From the NCBI GenBank assembly GCA_023431385.1, contig JAEYWA010000005.1, forward strand, positions 1 through 7,055: a DNA stretch of 7,055 bases, given 5' to 3'. The first letter of the stretch is position 1. The number at the start of each line of letters is the position of its first letter. Both the position numbers and the translations under genes were made by a program. The DNA comes from Bacillota bacterium. Lineage in GTDB: Bacteria > Bacillota > Clostridia > Acetivibrionales > DSM-1351. Below, one piece after another: positions 6,834 to 7,055 of this stretch. The notes beneath the pieces were generated by a model. That model searched no databases, was not told the DNA's origin, and worked only from the letters and a program-made list of their open reading frames with translations.

Positions 6834-6862
6834 TTGATTAAATTGCTATTATGAAATAAAAT
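6834..6862 (+). promoter_or_regulatory. sigma-A-type promoter of mraZ (start of the dcw cluster)
   Basis: TTGATT (6834-6839) and TAAAAT (6857-6862) are spaced by exactly 17 bases. Transcription would start near 6869, directly in front of the three repeats described next, leaving a leader of about 90 bases before mraZ. It lies just after the rodA terminator, as expected for a fresh transcription unit. Confidence 0.75.
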
Positions 6863-6870
6863 ATCCATAT

Positions 6871-6900
6871 AAGTGGTGGAAAGTGGTGTGAAGTGGAGGA
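6871..6900 (+). promoter_or_regulatory. MraZ box: three tandem 10-bp repeats
   Basis: Three contiguous decamers, AAGTGGTGGA, AAGTGGTGTG and AAGTGGAGGA, share AAGTGG with a strict 10-base period, one helical turn. MraZ proteins bind closely spaced GTGG/TGGG-type direct repeats upstream of their own gene, so this is very likely the site for autoregulation. It sits just downstream of the predicted transcription start, where bound protein could block promoter clearance, although MraZ acts as activator in some species. Confidence 0.85.
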
Positions 6901-6906
6901 AAAAAC

Positions 6907-6941
6907 CAAGTTTATTATTGAAAGGTTTAATAATTAACTTG
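6907..6941 (+). other. 13-bp hairpin in the mraZ leader
   Basis: CAAGTTTATTATT (6907-6919) pairs with AATAATTAACTTG (6929-6941) with a single T-T mismatch, across the loop GAAAGGTTT. It ends seven bases before the mraZ ribosome binding site (6949-6954). No T tract follows, so it is not a terminator. It could be an mRNA 5' stabiliser or a protein-binding palindrome. Confidence 0.6.
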
Positions 6942-6960
6942 TAAATGCGAGGTGTAAAAT

Positions 6961-7055
6961 TTGTTTTATGGTGAGTACCAGCATACGGTTGACCCAAAAG
7001 GACGAGTTATTGTTCCCTCAAAATTCAGAGAGGGTTTGGGCGAAAAGTTCATATT
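6961..7055 (+). CDS. mraZ: MraZ, transcriptional regulator of the dcw cluster (3' partial)
   Basis: The first 31 codons of mraZ are present and the window ends inside codon 32. MraZ is a DNA-binding protein with paired AbrB-like folds that binds repeats before its own gene and controls the downstream division and cell wall genes. The visible residues FYGEYQHTVDPKGRVIVPSKFREGLGEKFI are the family's typical start, including the DxxxR signature (D11-P-K-G-R15). The start must be TTG at 6961: an in-frame TAA lies two codons upstream (6955-6957), and the ribosome binding site GAGGTG (6949-6954) is six bases away. A TTG start may keep expression low. Genes after it, expected to begin with rsmH, lie outside the window. 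Confidence 0.95.
   Translation, partial: MFYGEYQHTVDPKGRVIVPSKFREGLGEKFI

Noticed and set aside
6918..6946. Second promoter (TTGAAA, 17 bases, GTAAAT) before mraZ
   Set aside because: The -10 match is poor and the start would fall inside the ribosome binding site, leaving no usable leader.
6767..6997. Minus-strand open frame across the rodA-mraZ spacer
   Set aside because: It spans the rodA terminator, the mraZ promoter and the MraZ box, and its poly-Lys run is the terminator T tract read backwards.

Overview
The window is a low-GC, Gram-positive-type chromosomal segment, most likely from an anaerobic clostridium. The evidence is A+T-rich spacers, strong AGGAGG-type ribosome binding sites, a Firmicutes-style YmfF/YmfH peptidase pair, and an mraZ start that normally opens the division and cell wall (dcw) cluster. 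A Ruminiclostridium-like species fits the overall feel, but that is an impression and not a search result.

Layout. Bases 1-1181 hold the 3' end of a MacB/FtsX-type ABC transporter permease; only its first few residues lie outside the window. It converges on a small minus-strand gene (1286-1459, 57 residues, one predicted membrane segment), and one hairpin between them (about 1231-1284) looks like a terminator for both. Bases 1460-1773 contain no gene. They hold a candidate promoter and a leader with several inverted repeats, some mutually exclusive, ending in a hairpin just before the ribosome binding site of the next gene.

Bases 1774-6758 carry four same-strand genes with short gaps and no visible internal terminator, so probably one operon: ymfF-like, ymfH-like, lgt and rodA-like. 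The two M16 proteins split the catalytic features. YmfH keeps the zinc site (HxxEH) and lacks the Arg/Tyr pair; YmfF keeps the Arg/Tyr pair and lacks the zinc site. They probably work as a heterodimer. Lgt attaches diacylglycerol to prolipoproteins and carries an unusual acidic, repeat-containing C-terminal tail. The last gene is a RodA/FtsW-type glycan polymerase. A strong terminator (6792-6823) closes the unit.

Bases 6834-7055 begin the next unit: a good sigma-A-type promoter, three tandem 10-bp repeats that look like an MraZ box, a 13-bp hairpin, and the first 31 codons of mraZ, which starts with TTG. The overall theme is envelope biogenesis: lipoprotein maturation, peptidoglycan elongation and entry to the division cluster. 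No obviously new defence or mobile system is present. The least explained parts are the ymfF leader RNA, the small membrane protein, the Lgt tail and the mraZ leader hairpin.
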